Shown: piece by piece, positions 36,184 to 44,235 of the stretch | Layout: every line of letters begins with the position of its first letter | Position numbering within the stretch: the stretch's first letter is position 1 | Source of the DNA: an uncultured Gammaproteobacteria bacterium | GTDB taxonomy: Bacteria > Pseudomonadota > Gammaproteobacteria > Eutrophobiales > Eutrophobiaceae | Assembly (NCBI GenBank): GCA_943788005.1 | Contig: CALSOP010000002.1 | Location: forward strand, 712,573-776,572 | Direction of reading: 5' to 3' | Length of the DNA: 64,000 nt | Notes under the pieces: model-generated | The model's input: the letters and a program-made list of their open reading frames with translations, nothing else | Told to the model about the DNA's origin: nothing | Database searches by the model: none | Translations under genes and position numbers: made by a program

Positions 36184-37647
36184 TTACCTGAGGCCTTCTT
36201 CAAGCTCAAGCTCATATTTAAATTCTTCCATACGTGCGTTAATGCGTTGCTCTTGATAATAATCAATTTTATATTGTTGCTTTATGAATGTGAGTTTATC
36301 CAAAGCGAGTCGTGTTTGCGCTGCAAGATAATAATATTCTGATTGGATAATTGCAGTTTCGATTTCATTGCCTAGCATAGCCTCTGCTTGTCCGAGCAGG
36401 CTGTAACTTTCCAGATCATGTTGATGATGGCGTTCATAGTTTTTTAAAACATCTCTGGCTGCTTTTCCATTATTTACATCAAGCAATGCTTTGCTATAAG
36501 CCATCACGACCGGTCTATAATCGGGATAAAGGCCATAGGCTTTATTGAATACAGCAAATGCGCCATTGTAGTTTGATTGAGCCGTCTCAAGCTTTGCCGC
36601 TAACAATAAATAGGCAACATCATCAGGATCATCTTTTAAAAGATAATCGACTTGTTGTTTTGCACGAGCAAACTCCAAATTACCTATATAGGCATAAGCT
36701 AGCCCATATCTAATTGGTAAACTTTCCTTTGCTGAGCCTTTATTTTCATTAAGCGCTTGTAGTAAAACTTTGGCTGATTCCTTTGGTGTTTTTGATGTTT
36801 GTACGAAAAGCTTATATCGAATCAGATCGTAGGAATGTGTATTCGTGAACTCATCCTTTGGAAATTCTTCTGCGCGTGCACGTGAATCAGAAATTCGAGA
36901 TGTTGTTAAAGGATGTGTGCGCACGAATTCTGGCGCCGCACTTTGAGAGTATCTTGAAAGTTGTTGTAATTTTTCAAAGAAGGAAGGCATGCCCCTTGGG
37001 TCATAACCAGCTCTTGCTAATAGTTGCATCCCTATGCGATCAGCTTCTTGCTCATTGGCACGTGTAAAGTTGGCTTGGCTTTGTGCCGCCAAGCCGCCTA
37101 CGCCAGCAATAGCTGCGGCACCGGCCTCTGAGTTTTGCATACCAATAAGGATCGCTCCAATTAACGCTGCAGTTTGAATCAAACTGTACTTGCTTGCTTC
37201 TTCGAATTGACGCGCAAGATGTCGTTGGGTGACATGTGATATTTCATGCGCCATTACGGCAGCTAACTCACTTTCGTTACTGGAATTTAAAATTACACCA
37301 CTATTCATACCGATTATGCCACCAGGTCCTGCAAAGGCGTTGATGCCCGTGTCATTAACCACAAAAAAAGTAAACGGCTGCTCATTATTATCACTATGAG
37401 AAGCCAATTTATATCCGAGCGATTGGATATAAGACTCAACCTCAGGATCTTTGCTCACACTGGCGAAATGACGCACCTGATTTAAAAATATTTTGCCGAG
37501 CCGACGTTCATATTCTGGTGAGACTACGCTGCCAGCAGAATCACCAAAATCAGGTAGACCTTCGGCGATTGCAAGAAAAGGCAATAACACAAGAAAGAAA
37601 ATAAATATCTTGTTAATTATTTGTCGGCAGGGCTTTAAAAAAGTCAT
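36184..37647 (-). CDS. bepA: BepA-like M48 family metalloprotease with TPR domain
   Basis: 487 residues, the same length as E. coli BepA. The signal peptide is at about 13-29. The M48 zinc site is MAHEISHVTQRHLARQ (about 133-148) with the third ligand in NEQEADRIGMQLLARAGYDP. A TPR-rich C-terminal half (about 290-480) follows. BepA acts as a chaperone and protease for LptD assembly in the outer membrane. It is upstream of soxYZ on the same strand; a functional link with Sox is doubtful. Confidence 0.92.
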   Translation of the reverse strand: MTFLKPCRQIINKIFIFFLVLLPFLAIAEGLPDFGDSAGSVVSPEYERRLGKIFLNQVRHFASVSKDPEVESYIQSLGYKLASHSDNNEQPFTFFVVNDTGINAFAGPGGIIGMNSGVILNSSNESELAAVMAHEISHVTQRHLARQFEEASKYSLIQTAALIGAILIGMQNSEAGAAAIAGVGGLAAQSQANFTRANEQEADRIGMQLLARAGYDPRGMPSFFEKLQQLSRYSQSAAPEFVRTHPLTTSRISDSRARAEEFPKDEFTNTHSYDLIRYKLFVQTSKTPKESAKVLLQALNENKGSAKESLPIRYGLAYAYIGNLEFARAKQQVDYLLKDDPDDVAYLLLAAKLETAQSNYNGAFAVFNKAYGLYPDYRPVVMAYSKALLDVNNGKAARDVLKNYERHHQHDLESYSLLGQAEAMLGNEIETAIIQSEYYYLAAQTRLALDKLTFIKQQYKIDYYQEQRINARMEEFKYELELEEGLR

Positions 37648-37787
37648 TTAAAATTTATTTTGATGATATCAAATACAACACATTATCTTTTGTTTGCTTT
37701 ATTATTAGCAGTTTAGCATAACTAATATAGACCCGGGCTCATGCAGTTCGGTTTCATATTTAATTCATAATTAGGGAGAAATACTTT

Positions 37788-39053
37788 ATGGCAGCGGCCA
37801 AAAATGCTTTTTATGCGCAGTCTGGGGGTGTTACAGCGGTAATCAATGCCAGTGCATGTGGCGTTATAGAAACCGCAAGGCAACATCCAGCAAAGATCGC
37901 TAATGTCTATGCTGGGCGTAACGGTATTATTGGTGCATTAACCGAAGACTTAATTGACACCAGTCTGGAGTCTGATGCTGATATAGCAGGATTACGCTAT
38001 ACGCCTTCAGGAGCATTTGGTTCTTGTCGTTTTAAATTGAAAGGACTGGAAGAGAGCAAAGCTGAGTATGAACGCCTAATCGAGGTGTTCAAGGCACATA
38101 ATATTGCCTACTTCTTCTACAATGGCGGTGGTGACTCAGCAGATACTTGTCATAAAGTCTCGCAGATATCTGAAAAGATGGGGTTTCCTATTCAGGCCAT
38201 ACATGTGCCAAAAACCGTCGATAATGATTTGCCTATTACAGATGTATGCCCAGGTTTTGGCTCCGTTGCTAAATATATTGCGATCTCTACCCGTGAGGCC
38301 TCCTATGATGTTTGTTCAATGGCCAAGACTTCAACCAAGGTGTTTGTCCTCGAAGTAATGGGACGTCATGCTGGCTGGATTGCAGCCGCTGGCGGTTTGG
38401 CGGCTGATGAAGATAACGATATTCCAATCTTGATTTTATTCCCTGAAGTCGAATTTAATCAGGACGCATTCATTAGTAAAGTTAAAGAAAAGGTTGAAAC
38501 CCAAGGGTATTGCTCAATCGTAGTTTCCGAGGGTGCACATTGGCCAGATGGTAAGTTTCTGGCTGAACAAGGAACCCAGGATGCCTTTGGTCATGCCCAG
38601 TTAGGTGGTGCTGCTCCAGTTGTCGCTAATATGATTAAAGATGCATTAGGTTATAAATATCATTGGGCAGTTGCAGATTATCTTCAGCGCGCCGCACGAC
38701 ATATCGCTTCAAAGACGGACGTCGAACAAGCCTATGCATTAGGTAAGGCGGCAGTTGAAATGGCTATTGCCGGAGAGAATGCAGTCATGCCAACAGTGCA
38801 TCGCATATCGGATGAGCCTTATGTTTGGGAAATAGGCAAAGCAAAGCTGGAAGATGTTGCGAATGTTGAAAAGATGATGCCAAAAGATTTTATTACCGAG
38901 GATGGTTTTGGTATCACCGAGGCTTGTCGCCAATATCTAAGTCCTTTAATTGAGGGAGAAGATTATCCGCCGTATGAAAAGGGTTTGCCAAAATATGTGA
39001 CGCTTAAAAATAATCCTGTAGAAAAAATATTAAATACAGAATTTAAACTCTGA
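37788..39053 (+). CDS. Pyrophosphate-dependent 6-phosphofructokinase
   Basis: 421 residues. The active-site loops carry PPi-type residues: NGGGDSADT (Asp116, where ATP enzymes have Gly) and VPKTVDNDLP (Lys142, where ATP enzymes have Gly). CSMAKTSTKVFVLEVMGRHAGWIAAA and IVVSEGAHWPDG follow as in the family. The reaction is reversible, so it serves glycolysis, gluconeogenesis and, in some autotrophs, the Calvin cycle in place of fructose bisphosphatase. It has an AGGGAG ribosome site at 37771-37776 and a 19-base gap to the DsbA-family gene. Confidence 0.94.
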   Translation: MAAAKNAFYAQSGGVTAVINASACGVIETARQHPAKIANVYAGRNGIIGALTEDLIDTSLESDADIAGLRYTPSGAFGSCRFKLKGLEESKAEYERLIEVFKAHNIAYFFYNGGGDSADTCHKVSQISEKMGFPIQAIHVPKTVDNDLPITDVCPGFGSVAKYIAISTREASYDVCSMAKTSTKVFVLEVMGRHAGWIAAAGGLAADEDNDIPILILFPEVEFNQDAFISKVKEKVETQGYCSIVVSEGAHWPDGKFLAEQGTQDAFGHAQLGGAAPVVANMIKDALGYKYHWAVADYLQRAARHIASKTDVEQAYALGKAAVEMAIAGENAVMPTVHRISDEPYVWEIGKAKLEDVANVEKMMPKDFITEDGFGITEACRQYLSPLIEGEDYPPYEKGLPKYVTLKNNPVEKILNTEFKL

Positions 39054-39072
39054 TTTATTAAGCAAGCCAATC

Positions 39073-39693
39073 GTGTCGGTCAAACTTTATTATGCCCATG
39101 ATCCTATGTGCAGCTGGTGCTGGGCATTCAGACCATCATTGCTTTCTTTATCTAAAGGCCTGCCAGATGAAATAGTAGTCGTTCGTATCCTGGGTGGTTT
39201 AGCGCCCGATAGTGAAGAACCCATGCCAGATGAAACACGACAGCTTGTTCAGGGCCACTGGCAAGCTATTGAGAAGCAAGTCCCCGCAACACAATTTAAT
39301 CATGACTTTTGGGTTGATTGTGAGCCACGGCGTAGCACTTATCCTTCCTGTCGTGCTGTGATTGCAGCACGTAATCAAGGTCAGGAGTTTGATGCTGAAA
39401 TGACTTTTGCGATTCAGCAGGCATATTACTTACATGCACGAAATCCGTCTGATTACTCAACCTTAATCGAGTTGTCTGATGAACTGGGGTTAGATAAAGA
39501 CAGATTTGCCCAGGATATTAAGTCATTGGAGATAAATGAAACATTACATGAAGAAATAAAACAGTCGCGAGGTTTGGGTTTAAATAGTTTTCCTGGCCTA
39601 CTTTTGGACAATGGAGAAAAACAGCTAAGGATCAATCCAGATTATATAAATGCAGATGCAATGCTAGAGAAAACCCACGAATTTAATGAGTAA
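39073..39693 (+). CDS. DsbA-family (FrnE-like) thioredoxin-fold protein
   Basis: 206 residues. The active CXXC is in YYAHDPMCSWCWAFRPS (CSWC), and the Pro-containing strand is NSFPGLLLDNGEKQLRIN. It has no signal peptide, so it is cytoplasmic, like FrnE. The start is a GTG at 39073, 19 bases after pfp, probably in the same transcript. FrnE-like proteins are linked to oxidative-stress or 2-hydroxychromene isomerase-type activity; the substrate is not predictable. Confidence 0.88.
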   Translation: MSVKLYYAHDPMCSWCWAFRPSLLSLSKGLPDEIVVVRILGGLAPDSEEPMPDETRQLVQGHWQAIEKQVPATQFNHDFWVDCEPRRSTYPSCRAVIAARNQGQEFDAEMTFAIQQAYYLHARNPSDYSTLIELSDELGLDKDRFAQDIKSLEINETLHEEIKQSRGLGLNSFPGLLLDNGEKQLRINPDYINADAMLEKTHEFNE

Positions 39694-39776
39694 CAAAATT
39701 AATACACATGTGCACTCTGTCTGTTTATTAAATGATATTGTGTGTTCTTCGCATCAAAAATTTTCAAACCTAGACC

Positions 39777-41402
39777 ATGATACATTTTATCCACGGCTTT
39801 TCACTCAATAACCTGCGAGGCGATATCTACGGTGGGCTTACAGCTGCGGTAGTTGCACTTCCGCTTGCACTTGCCTTCGGCGTTACGTCCGGCGTTGGTC
39901 CTTTGGCCGGAATGTACGGTGCGATCATTGTTGGTTTCTTTGCTGCAATTTTCGGTGGCACTCCAGCGCAAGTATCGGGTCCAACGGGTCCGATGACCGT
40001 TGTTATGACAGCGATTGTTATACATTTTGTACATAATCCAGCAATAGCTTTCACCATCGTTATGCTGGGCGGCGCGTTTCAAATACTCTTTAGCGTGCTT
40101 AAGTTTGGTCGTTATATCAACCTAGTACCTTATCCGGTCATCTCCGGTTTTATGAGTGGAATTGGTTGCATCATTATTATTTTGCAATTGGCACCTTTTG
40201 TTGGAGAGGTTGGTGCTGGTGGGCCATTAAAATCGATCTTGGCGCTACCAAAATTATTGAGTCAGATTCATTCGAGCGCCTTAATGCTTGGCGTCGTTGC
40301 TCTTGCGACAGTCTGTTTTATTCCCCACCGTATAAATCGTTATATACCCGGGCCATTACTCGCACTGTTATTAGGCACGGTGCTTAGCTACTTTTTTCTG
40401 AGAGATGTAAGCATCATTGGTGAGATACCTAGTGGCCTTCCCAGTATTCAACTTCCGGTTTTTTCTATTGAAGAATTTGCGGTGATTGTAAAGTATTCAT
40501 TGGTACTTGCCTTTCTCGGTTCCATTGATTCTTTATTAACATCATTGATAGCGGATAGCATTACGCGCACACACCATAAGTCTGATCGTGAATTATTCGG
40601 TCAAGGTATAGGCAATATTGTCAGCGGCTTGTTTGGTGGTTTGCCGGGTGCAGGCGCAACTATGCGCACTGTCGTTAATGTCCGGGCGGGCGGGCGAACT
40701 CCAATTTCAGGTGCATTGCATGCCCTTGTTTTATTATTAATGGTCTTGGGCCTAGGCGCACTTGCAGAACATATACCGCATGCCGTGCTTGCAGGGATAT
40801 TGATTAAAGTGGGGTTCGATATCGTTGACTGGAAATACTTAAGTCGGATTCGGAGTGCGCCTCGTTCCGGCATGTTGATAATGCTGACCACTTTTCTATT
40901 AACTGTATTGGTCGACCTCATTACTGCCGTTGCCGTTGGAACAGTTATGGCTAGCCTACTCTTTGTTAAGCGTATGTCTGATTCGCAAGCTGGGAGTATG
41001 AAAATTGTTGGAAACCCCGACGACTGGAATGAATTGACAGAAATAGAAGCTGAAATCCTTGAGAGAGCAGACGGACACATTGTCCTGTTTCATATTGAAG
41101 GGCCAATGAGCTTTGGCTCCGCCAAGGGCATCGTTCAGAGACTAAACGCTGACCGCGAGCAAGATGTGTTGATAATCGATTTTTCAGATGTGCCGTTTAT
41201 TGATAGCACCGCGTCGATGGCAATAGAAGAAGTTATACTCAAAGCACAAAGCGACAATGATTATGTTGTTCTATGTGGCATGTGCCCATCGGTAGAGAAC
41301 GTATTACGTCAAATTGGTGTAGCCAAACTATTGCCCGACAATCAAATAACGCAAACTCGATTACAGGCATTGAAAATATCAGAGCTGATGTTGGATAAAT
41401 AG
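39777..41402 (+). CDS. SulP-family inorganic anion transporter with STAS domain
   Basis: 541 residues. The membrane part (about 12-400) has SulP motifs AAVVALPLALAFGVTSGVGP, GTPAQVSGPTGPMTVV and GQGIGNIVSGLFGGLPGAGA. The C-terminal STAS domain (about 430-535) has IVLFHIEGPMSFGSAKGI and VLIIDFSDVPFIDSTASMAIE. Substrates in the family include sulfate, bicarbonate and other anions; this subgroup cannot be fixed from sequence. With SoxYZ nearby, sulfate export/import is possible, and bicarbonate uptake also fits an autotroph (inference). Confidence 0.92.
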   Translation: MIHFIHGFSLNNLRGDIYGGLTAAVVALPLALAFGVTSGVGPLAGMYGAIIVGFFAAIFGGTPAQVSGPTGPMTVVMTAIVIHFVHNPAIAFTIVMLGGAFQILFSVLKFGRYINLVPYPVISGFMSGIGCIIIILQLAPFVGEVGAGGPLKSILALPKLLSQIHSSALMLGVVALATVCFIPHRINRYIPGPLLALLLGTVLSYFFLRDVSIIGEIPSGLPSIQLPVFSIEEFAVIVKYSLVLAFLGSIDSLLTSLIADSITRTHHKSDRELFGQGIGNIVSGLFGGLPGAGATMRTVVNVRAGGRTPISGALHALVLLLMVLGLGALAEHIPHAVLAGILIKVGFDIVDWKYLSRIRSAPRSGMLIMLTTFLLTVLVDLITAVAVGTVMASLLFVKRMSDSQAGSMKIVGNPDDWNELTEIEAEILERADGHIVLFHIEGPMSFGSAKGIVQRLNADREQDVLIIDFSDVPFIDSTASMAIEEVILKAQSDNDYVVLCGMCPSVENVLRQIGVAKLLPDNQITQTRLQALKISELMLDK

Positions 41403-41785
41403 GCGAAATTATTTAAACCCGATTGTCCAAGACGAAATGCACCAATAATTTATATTTCGCTAGCTAAGCAGTATAATTGCAACCCTAAATCCCTTCGTTT
41501 ATTAGGATCAATATAGTCAGAAATGAAGACATAACCCCCTGAATTTTAATCTAATCAAAGAGTTTGTAGCTTGTGTGAAGCTATTAATCTGGTAAAAACG
41601 ATATACTCAAGAGGCCTCTCTTAAATTAACAATTGCTAACTAGTTCCAAAAAGAGTAGAGACTTTTAGGAAACTTTCTTTATAATGCCTATAAATGAACC
41701 ATGTAGTTAAACCATCGTCTTATGTACGTTAGAAGTTTTCCTGCCAAGTTAAACTCAAAACCACACGAATTAATAATTTAAAAGT
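41403..41785. other. Non-coding stretch of 383 bases
   Basis: I see no gene here: every ATG on the plus strand is followed by a stop within a few codons. It holds a 10-bp palindrome AGAGGCCTCT near 41611 and the promoter-like box described separately. It is AT rich and otherwise featureless. Confidence 0.6.
41656..41685 (+). promoter_or_regulatory. Candidate sigma-70 promoter of the RhlA-like/JmjC pair
   Basis: A perfect -10 box TATAAT lies at 41680-41685, with TAGAGA (4 of 6 consensus bases) 18 bases upstream. Transcription would begin about 95 bases ahead of the ATG at 41786. The weak -35 leaves this tentative. Confidence 0.35.
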
Positions 41786-42595
41786 ATGAAGATTGTAAAA
41801 GGAGAATTAAGCCTCGGGCGATTTCTAGTGCCTTACCGCATTTATGGTGAAGCAGAGAAGACTATCGTCTGTATTAGCGGGGCAAAACAGACGATGGCAG
41901 CATGGCGATCATTCGTCAGTCACTTTGTTTCTGATTATTCCGTTGTTGTGTTTGACTTGCCGGGCCAAGGGCGTGGAAAAGTACTCTCTGGCGCACCAGG
42001 TATAACATTTGACGAACAGATTGATGTATTACATAACGTAATCAATGAAACCAACAGAAATGGCACGGTAATTTTAGCGGCTGCTTCATGGGGAACGATC
42101 ATCTCCGTTGCATTAGCCGCACGTTATCCCGAATTAGTAGATAAAATGATCTTGGGCAGTTTTGGTGCAAAACCTAATAAGGCAGTGATCGAAGTAATCA
42201 AAGAAGGAAAAGAGCTGTTCGATACTAACAATAGCGATGATATAGCGCCTTTGATGATAGAAAAATTTGGTCAGCACATCCCTGATACCCATAAAAAGCA
42301 GATTATCGAGCAGTTTCGTGGCATGAGTCGTGAACAATTCCTTAGCTTCTATGACCATTGTGAATTTGTTGAACAGGCATCAGATATCGAAGATTTTATC
42401 GATCTAGGAAATATCACTGCGTCTACTCTTATATTGAGTGGCGAGTTTGATGCGATTTTAGATCCGGGCGATATAGAAAAAGCCTCTTCCCGAATTCCTG
42501 ATTGTGAATTCAAGATGATCCCTGGCGCTGGGCATTTCCTGCACTGGGAACAAGCAGACATTCTTCATACCTATAGTGAGTTCCTCGCCAGATAA
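41786..42595 (+). CDS. RhlA-like alpha/beta-hydrolase (putative hydroxyacyl-ACP O-acyltransferase)
   Basis: 269 residues of alpha/beta-hydrolase fold. The triad is Ser101 in LAAASWGTI, Asp222 in GEFDAI and His250 in GAGHFLHWE. Spacing and surrounding motifs (VVFDLPGQGRG, ASWG, GSFGAKPNKAVIEVI, GHFL) match Pseudomonas RhlA as I recall it, better than generic esterases. RhlA joins two 3-hydroxyacyl-ACP units to give 3-(3-hydroxyalkanoyloxy)alkanoates. No rhamnosyltransferase follows; a JmjC/cupin oxygenase does, overlapping by 20 bp. The family match is from memory; the product is inference. Confidence 0.8.
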   Translation: MKIVKGELSLGRFLVPYRIYGEAEKTIVCISGAKQTMAAWRSFVSHFVSDYSVVVFDLPGQGRGKVLSGAPGITFDEQIDVLHNVINETNRNGTVILAAASWGTIISVALAARYPELVDKMILGSFGAKPNKAVIEVIKEGKELFDTNNSDDIAPLMIEKFGQHIPDTHKKQIIEQFRGMSREQFLSFYDHCEFVEQASDIEDFIDLGNITASTLILSGEFDAILDPGDIEKASSRIPDCEFKMIPGAGHFLHWEQADILHTYSEFLAR

Positions 42596-43466
42596 TAATT
42601 TGGTGGGCTCTGACCTTCCTGAGTCTAAACTTGATTTGAAGCCGATTGATAAGGTTTCTAATATTGAGTCCACAGAATTCTCAAAATCCTATTTCAAGCC
42701 GCTCCGGCCGTTGGTGATTCAGGACATGGCAAAAGCCTGGCCTGCATTAGATAAATGGAGCCCTGAATTCTTCAAAAAACAGCACGGCGATAAACAAGTT
42801 AAAGTCTATGACTCAAGTTTCGTCTCTGCCGGCAAGAATTACATGTCAAAGTCAAAGAGCATCTCCTTTAGGGACTATATCGATGCGGTTGTAACTAAAG
42901 AGCAAGACCTGCGAATGTTTCTCTATAATATCAAATCTGAGATCCCGGAATTAGTCGACGACATCACCTTTCCCTCGATATTAAAGGGCATATCACGAAA
43001 TTTTGTTTTTATGTTTTTTGGTTGTAAGGGTTCAGTAACCCAGATGCACTTTGATATCGACATGTCACATGTGCTTCACACAGCCCTCTACGGTAAAAAA
43101 ACGGTTTATCTGTTCCCTTATGAGCAAGGAAAGAATCTACATGGCTATCCATTTACTTGTAGAAGCTATGTTGATGTTGAGAAACCAGATTTCAAGCAGT
43201 TTCCTGGCTTAAAGAATGTGGAAGGCTATAAGGTGGTGCTTGAAAGAGGAGAAACATTGTATATCCCTAGCGGTTATTGGCACCATTTTGTCTACGATGA
43301 ACCTAGTTATGCGATTTCATTACGCTGTACCAGTCAAACCTGGACGGGTAAATTACATGGCGCTTTTAATCTGCTGGTTATGTCTCCGATTGATAGATTA
43401 ATGAATAAAATATCGCCACAGGGTTGGTTTAATTGGAAACAACAACAAGCTCTTAAAACACATTAG
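42576..43466 (+). CDS. JmjC/cupin-8 type Fe(II)/2-oxoglutarate oxygenase
   Basis: 296 residues. The Fe(II) facial triad is H158-F-D160 in TQMHFDIDMSHV and His236 in IPSGYWHHFV, and LYGKKTVYLFPYEQG supplies the usual 2-oxoglutarate Lys. LRPLVIQDMAKAWPALDKWS near the N-terminus is the classic cupin-8 opening. Start is a GTG at 42576 within the RhlA-like gene; a GTG at 42603 just after its stop is an alternative, and neither has a strong ribosome site. Family members hydroxylate proteins or small molecules. Coupling to an RhlA-like enzyme suggests a lipid or lipid-linked substrate (inference). Confidence 0.85.
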   Translation: MSSSPDNNLVGSDLPESKLDLKPIDKVSNIESTEFSKSYFKPLRPLVIQDMAKAWPALDKWSPEFFKKQHGDKQVKVYDSSFVSAGKNYMSKSKSISFRDYIDAVVTKEQDLRMFLYNIKSEIPELVDDITFPSILKGISRNFVFMFFGCKGSVTQMHFDIDMSHVLHTALYGKKTVYLFPYEQGKNLHGYPFTCRSYVDVEKPDFKQFPGLKNVEGYKVVLERGETLYIPSGYWHHFVYDEPSYAISLRCTSQTWTGKLHGAFNLLVMSPIDRLMNKISPQGWFNWKQQQALKTH

Positions 43467-43525
43467 TTCACGATTAGATTATTTATCCCCGTTTAGTCTT
43501 TTGAGTTTTGTCGGCCACTCTATTT

Positions 43526-44035
43526 CTATAAAAAACGTTTTATTACTTCCCATTGCAATAATTTTTGTTCGAATGTAAGTGCTGCATGCGCAGGGCTGGT
43601 GGATGGCAGTCTGAAAAAGGACAGGTTTTGCTGTGCTTGATCCAGAGTCTTTAAACTATTCTTCTTAAAGAGTTGCTCGGCTTTTGCGCCATTAAAGAAA
43701 ACAGCGTTAACGTCCTTATGCTTTGAGAAGAATTCTTTAAAATCATTCGTCTCTATGGTGGATTGATCAATATCAGAATCAAGACTACCTTCGCGACAAC
43801 AACTTTTTAAGACATCCCATAACGCAATATTATTTTTTAATAATAGCGTTTTGCGTTCGTCATAAGTCAGCTCATTACCTGTTTTAAGTAACTTGAGCAT
43901 AATGGGCCAAAAACTATTACGTGGGTGCGCATAGTATTGGTTTTCCACAAGCGACTTTTGTCCTGGCATGGACCCTAGTATCAGGATCTTTGTATCAGGA
44001 GCTGCAATAGGCGGAAAACCGTGATTAGTAGACAT
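43526..44035 (-). CDS. Hypoxanthine-DNA glycosylase (UDG superfamily family 6)
   Basis: 169 residues. Motif I is ILILGSMPGQKSL (about 17-29), followed by YYAHPRNSFWPIML, and motif II is RLPSTSPAH near the C-terminus (about 142-150). These are the marks of family 6 (DNA-deoxyinosine glycosylase). It removes hypoxanthine left by adenine deamination. It converges with the JmjC gene and diverges from hppA. Confidence 0.9.
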   Translation of the reverse strand: MSTNHGFPPIAAPDTKILILGSMPGQKSLVENQYYAHPRNSFWPIMLKLLKTGNELTYDERKTLLLKNNIALWDVLKSCCREGSLDSDIDQSTIETNDFKEFFSKHKDVNAVFFNGAKAEQLFKKNSLKTLDQAQQNLSFFRLPSTSPAHAALTFEQKLLQWEVIKRFL

Positions 44036-44098
44036 AATTCAGAAATTACTGTTTCTAATTGCAACACCTCAAGAAATTATTGCAAAAAAGGGTGTGTA

Positions 44099-44178
44099 AG
44101 ATTTTGCACTTGCCGGATATGCAAGTACAATCTGCACCACTTTTTGGCACCGGCAAGGCAGAGGGGACATTGCCGGTG
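44099..44178 (+). promoter_or_regulatory. Structured leader upstream of hppA
   Basis: Two hairpins lie in the 200-base gap before hppA. The first pairs AGATT/AATCT outside and ACTTGC/GCAAGT inside (44099-44133). The second pairs CACCGGCAA with TTGCCGGTG, perfect 9-base arms at 44148-44156 and 44170-44178, followed by a T-rich stretch. It may be an attenuator or a cis-regulatory RNA. It does not match a riboswitch class I know. Confidence 0.4.
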
Positions 44179-44235
44179 ATTCTTTTGCTCTTTTGTCCTT
44201 CAAATCAATAACTTATAGAAGTTAGGGGAATTTAT

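Noticed and set aside
44146-44160. Sigma-54 promoter before hppA
   Set aside because: GG-N10-GC spacing is present, but the -12 box reads AGGCA and not TTGCA, and it overlaps a hairpin.
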